From contig CAXXDH010000003.1 of NCBI GenBank assembly GCA_963677785.2, positions 3,348,001 through 3,412,000 of the forward strand: 64,000 nucleotides of DNA. The letters run 5' to 3'. Source of the DNA: G963665495 sp963677785. Its GTDB lineage: Bacteria; Desulfobacterota; Desulfovibrionia; Desulfovibrionales; Desulfovibrionaceae. The notes under the pieces are model-generated. The model had not been told where the DNA came from, did not search any database, and was given only the letters and a program-made list of their open reading frames with translations. The position numbers and the translations under genes were made by a program. Position 1 is the first letter of the stretch, and each line of letters opens with the position of its first letter. This document shows, in pieces, positions 61,461-64,000 of this stretch.

Positions 61461-61492
61461 AAAAAAGGCGGCCGGAAAGGCCGCCTTTTTTT
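61461..61492. terminator. Bidirectional rho-independent terminator
   Basis: A 13-bp perfect stem (AAAAAAGGCGGCC / GGCCGCCTTTTTT) with a five-base loop separates the convergent sulfotransferase gene and the qrc operon. U-runs occur on both strands. Confidence 0.9.
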
Positions 61493-61511
61493 ATGAATTT
61501 TGATTCTCCGC

Positions 61512-62747
61512 TTAGGAATTGAGTTCCTTTTCCTGCGGGAAAACCGGCAGGTAGCGGTAGGAAAGGCTGAGAATCAGGAAGCCGTAGGCGATGACCAGGA
61601 AGGTCGGAGCCCATTCAGCCCAGTTGGGATTGTATGACTGCCACTCGTCAAAGGGCAGAACCGGGATGGCCAGAGCCTGTACCGTAAAGACGTAGCGGTT
61701 GATGGTGACGCCTATGCAATCCAGGATGCCCGCGGTGTAGAGCAGGCTCGGCGTGTTGCGGATGGACGGCGTCATCAGCATGACAGCCGGAACGACGCCG
61801 CAGAGGACGATTTCCGACCATAACAGCCACTGCCCGTAACCGAGTTCCGAATTGAACATCTGGTCGAAGGTCAGGCCGACGCTGGGCAGATAGCCCGCGG
61901 CCCAGGCCCAGGTGTCGATTATTTTGAAGACAATGTAGACGCTCAGCATGGTGCCTGCGATTTTGCCCATCAGCGCCTTGATGCGGTACTCGACCAGAGT
62001 TCTGCCTGTGAGGATCTCCATGAACTTGCAGACTAGCACGGTAAATATCGGACCGGAGCCCACAGCGGAGAGCACGAACAGGAAGAAGGTCCAGGGCCAG
62101 ATGAAGAAGCCTTCGCGGAAGGCGTAAGGACGGCTGAAAAGAACGCCGTACATGCCGCCCAGAGATCCTTGGTGGAAGAAGGACAGGAAAGCGCCCATGC
62201 CCGCGAAGAGCGGCATCCAGACGTGGAAGTTGTGCGCGATCTTGTGCAGGATTTTGATTTTGTCCAGCTGCCTGTTTTCCAGGATCAGGGGCACGTATTC
62301 AATGGTGAGCACGCCCAGGTAGCAGGTGATGCAGAACATTACTTCAACCAGCATGGAGTGGACATTGGGGTGCCAGAAACCGAACCACGAGCGGGCGGGC
62401 TGGCCGACGTCCAGGCCGAGGACGATCATGGCGCCGGAGTAGCAGATGAAACCGACGATGACCGTGAGGTTGATGATATGCTTGAGCGGATCAATGTTCA
62501 GGATGTAGCGCAGCAGGCCGGTGAAAAAGGCGCCGGCACCCAAAGCGATGACAGCCAGGTCGAACGTGATCCACAAGCCGAATCCGAAGTAGTTGTCCAG
62601 GGCCGTGATGCCGAGTCCGAATCCGAGGATCCAGAGCACGGCGTAGGTTCCCCAGACAAGGAAAACGCCTATGAAGGCCAACCATCCCAGAAACTGCCAG
62701 AAAGAGCAGCGGGGCAAGCCTTCAGGAAACAATTTTTCGTCAATCAT
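61512..62747 (-). CDS. qrcD: Quinone reductase complex membrane subunit QrcD (NrfD/PsrC family)
   Basis: QrcD is the ten-helix quinone-binding subunit of the Qrc complex, which passes electrons from periplasmic hydrogenases and formate dehydrogenases, via cytochrome c3, to menaquinone in sulfate reducers. The 411-residue protein is hydrophobic throughout, with NrfD-type blocks (GLDVGQPARSWFGFWHPNVHS, FHQGSLGGMYGVLF). The order with qrcC and qrcB upstream on the same strand is the conserved one. It starts 22 bases after qrcC and ends at a bidirectional terminator, so it is the last gene of the operon. Confidence 0.93.
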   Translation of the reverse strand: MIDEKLFPEGLPRCSFWQFLGWLAFIGVFLVWGTYAVLWILGFGLGITALDNYFGFGLWITFDLAVIALGAGAFFTGLLRYILNIDPLKHIINLTVIVGFICYSGAMIVLGLDVGQPARSWFGFWHPNVHSMLVEVMFCITCYLGVLTIEYVPLILENRQLDKIKILHKIAHNFHVWMPLFAGMGAFLSFFHQGSLGGMYGVLFSRPYAFREGFFIWPWTFFLFVLSAVGSGPIFTVLVCKFMEILTGRTLVEYRIKALMGKIAGTMLSVYIVFKIIDTWAWAAGYLPSVGLTFDQMFNSELGYGQWLLWSEIVLCGVVPAVMLMTPSIRNTPSLLYTAGILDCIGVTINRYVFTVQALAIPVLPFDEWQSYNPNWAEWAPTFLVIAYGFLILSLSYRYLPVFPQEKELNS

Positions 62748-62769
62748 GTTTTACCCCTTTGGCCTAAGG

Positions 62770-63702
62770 TTAAGCCTTCTTCTCGTCTTCGAGGAAATGG
62801 TTGCCTTGTTTGCGTACCCATTCGCGCTCGGAGAGGTAGTAAACTTGAGGAAACATGCCCAGCTGTTCGAGCAGGCGGAAGGCATGCGGATTGATCTTTT
62901 CGTGCAGTTCCTTGGTCAGCGAGTACCCGGGCGGGACGTCTTCGCCGAAGAGTTCCTCTTCTTCCGAGGTATGCGGATGTACCTGGCCGAACAGAATCTT
63001 GTATTCTTCTTCGCTGGGCTCTTCCGAGAACAGCACCTGATGCACTTTGTGCTCGGGGTCCATGAAGTTGCCGAACATGATGGCGCCGTTGGGACAAGCA
63101 TCCGTGCAAGCGGTGACGTAGGCGCCGTCAGGCAGGGCCTTGGGATCTTCGCCGGCCAGGCGGGCGCGGTCCTGGGCCTCCATCCAACGGTGGTGGCAGA
63201 ACGTGCATTTCTCCACCACGCCGCGCGGGCGTACGGAGGTGTTGGGCGTCAGGGTTTTTTCCATGCCCTTGGGCCAGTACGGATCGTACCAGTTGAAGTA
63301 GCGCGCGTGGTACGGGCAGGAAGCCATACAATACCGGCAACCGAAACAGCGCGGGTAGATCTGGCTGACGATGCCGCCGTCTTCGTCTTTTTTGGTGACT
63401 GTCGCGGGGCAGACGGGAACACAGGCGGGCTGGCCGCACTGCATGCACGGACGCGGCAGATAGGCGACGTCCGCTTCCGGGAAGTCCTTGCCGTTGTTGA
63501 GCTGATACACCAGCATCCAGGTGGTGGTCCGCATCTTGTTGGACATGTCCGTGGTGTGGTTGGCAAGGTCAAGCCTGTAGGAGAATGCGACGTTGTTCTC
63601 AGCCTGGCAGCTCACCATGCACGCGCCGCAGCCCGTGCATTTGTCCAGGTCTATGACCATTCCCCATCGAGTAGTATAATGTACGTGTTCATATCCATGC
63701 AT
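62770..63702 (-). CDS. qrcC: Quinone reductase complex iron-sulfur subunit QrcC
   Basis: The 310-residue protein carries four iron-sulfur cluster sites: CTGCGACMVSC near the start, CMQCGQPACVPVCP, CFGCRYCMASCPYH, and CTFCHHRW together with CTDACPNG. It lies between the molybdopterin-like subunit and the membrane subunit in gene order and relays electrons between them. There is no twin-arginine signal; it would be exported as a complex with its partner. The qrcB gene ends 18 bases upstream. Confidence 0.93.
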   Translation of the reverse strand: MHGYEHVHYTTRWGMVIDLDKCTGCGACMVSCQAENNVAFSYRLDLANHTTDMSNKMRTTTWMLVYQLNNGKDFPEADVAYLPRPCMQCGQPACVPVCPATVTKKDEDGGIVSQIYPRCFGCRYCMASCPYHARYFNWYDPYWPKGMEKTLTPNTSVRPRGVVEKCTFCHHRWMEAQDRARLAGEDPKALPDGAYVTACTDACPNGAIMFGNFMDPEHKVHQVLFSEEPSEEEYKILFGQVHPHTSEEEELFGEDVPPGYSLTKELHEKINPHAFRLLEQLGMFPQVYYLSEREWVRKQGNHFLEDEKKA

Positions 63703-63720
63703 GGTTGAAACACCTTTTGC

Positions 63721-64000
63721 TTAGATTTTCTTAATTTCGACTTTGGTGTCCGTCCAAACAGGGAGGCCGGTTTCAGGCTCTTTCATCAGGGTCATGAGCG
63801 CTGAAATGTTGCTGCCCTTGTCTTTGGTGAACTCATCAAAGGCCGTATGGCCAAGGCCCAAGGGAGCCGCTACCACATCGTTCATGACACCTTCGAACAG
63901 GTTGACCATGACGACAAAGGAGGCGCTTTTGCTCGAAATGGCAACCTTCTGTCCTTCGGAGACGCCGAGCTTGGCAGCGGTGGCTTTGTTCATCTGAACA
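63721..64000 (-). CDS. qrcB: Quinone reductase complex molybdopterin-like subunit QrcB, C-terminal part
   Basis: The last 92 codons of a molybdopterin oxidoreductase-family gene are visible, running off the window edge. They read VQMNKATAAKLGVSEGQ, the start of the C-terminal molydopterin-binding barrel, then APLGLGHTAFDEF and VEIKKI. The position directly upstream of qrcC on the same strand makes QrcB the best call. QrcB is unusual in the family because it carries no molybdenum, but that part of the protein is not in the window. Confidence 0.85.
   Translation of the reverse strand, partial: VQMNKATAAKLGVSEGQKVAISSKSASFVVMVNLFEGVMNDVVAAPLGLGHTAFDEFTKDKGSNISALMTLMKEPETGLPVWTDTKVEIKKI

Noticed and set aside
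1..64000. tRNA, rRNA or prophage attachment sites
   Set aside because: I looked for tRNA-like arms and CCA ends near the mobile zone and found none I could support; no integrase gene is present.

Overview
The window looks like a chromosomal segment of a sulfate-reducing deltaproteobacterium of the Desulfovibrio type. The strongest evidence is the 3' end of a quinone reductase complex operon (qrcB-qrcC-qrcD, 61.5-64 kb) and a complete set of 'orange protein' (ORP)-type genes (5.3-16 kb). The latter comprise two ferredoxin-MinD ATPases, NifX-like proteins, a DUF134 regulator, an Mrp ATPase and a sigma54 activator. HypB and a very large signalling repertoire fit the same group. Most genes have moderately high GC; one island near 50-51.7 kb is strikingly AT-rich.

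Layout. 0-2.7 kb: surE, an OB-HD exoribonuclease-like gene and tmk. 3-5.2 kb: small secreted protein and a twin-receiver diguanylate cyclase. 5.3-9 kb (minus): hypB, sigma54 activator, a sigma54 promoter, NifX-like protein, Mrp. 9.6-11.5 kb: a PilZ protein and a COG3146-type acyltransferase. 11.7-16 kb (plus): DUF134-NifX fusion, two MinD-ferredoxin ATPases, NifX, IscU-like scaffold, FmdB-like zinc ribbon, degenerate receiver. 16.4-20.2 kb: an AraC regulator between two paralogous serine beta-lactamase/family VIII esterases. 20.9-24.6 kb: two ABC_sub_bind-type periplasmic proteins and a histidine kinase. 24.9-30.2 kb: chemoreceptor, FAD/NAD reductase, ClC protein. 30.6-34.2 kb: another ABC_sub_bind protein followed by an MFS transporter with two N-terminal periplasmic sensor modules. 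35.5-42.7 kb: a VgrG / DUF2169 / pentapeptide / DUF3540 / DUF4150 type VI secretion tip-and-cargo module. 43.2-48.5 kb: MscS-type channel and a histidine kinase whose sensor is itself an ABC_sub_bind domain. 48.5-53 kb: mobile zone with an intact IS66 element, an AT-rich membrane glycosyltransferase gene, an IS630 stub, and a half IS66 transposase fused in frame to a methyltransferase remnant. 53-61.4 kb: membrane protein, ClpV, CheW, small exported proteins, a D,D-carboxypeptidase with SPOR domain and a sulfotransferase. 61.5-64 kb: qrcDCB.

How it fits together. The two ORP-type gene groups face the same metal-cofactor/cell-division system known from Desulfovibrio, with a sigma54 activator beside its probable target promoter. 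The VgrG module and ClpV are type VI parts, but no sheath, tube or membrane-complex gene is in the window. The most unusual recurring theme is the use of ABC_sub_bind periplasmic proteins without any ABC permease. They are paired with a kinase, paired with a sensor-MFS fusion, and fused to a kinase, which suggests a family of ligand-sensing relays rather than importers. All calls are from reading the sequence; no database search was run.
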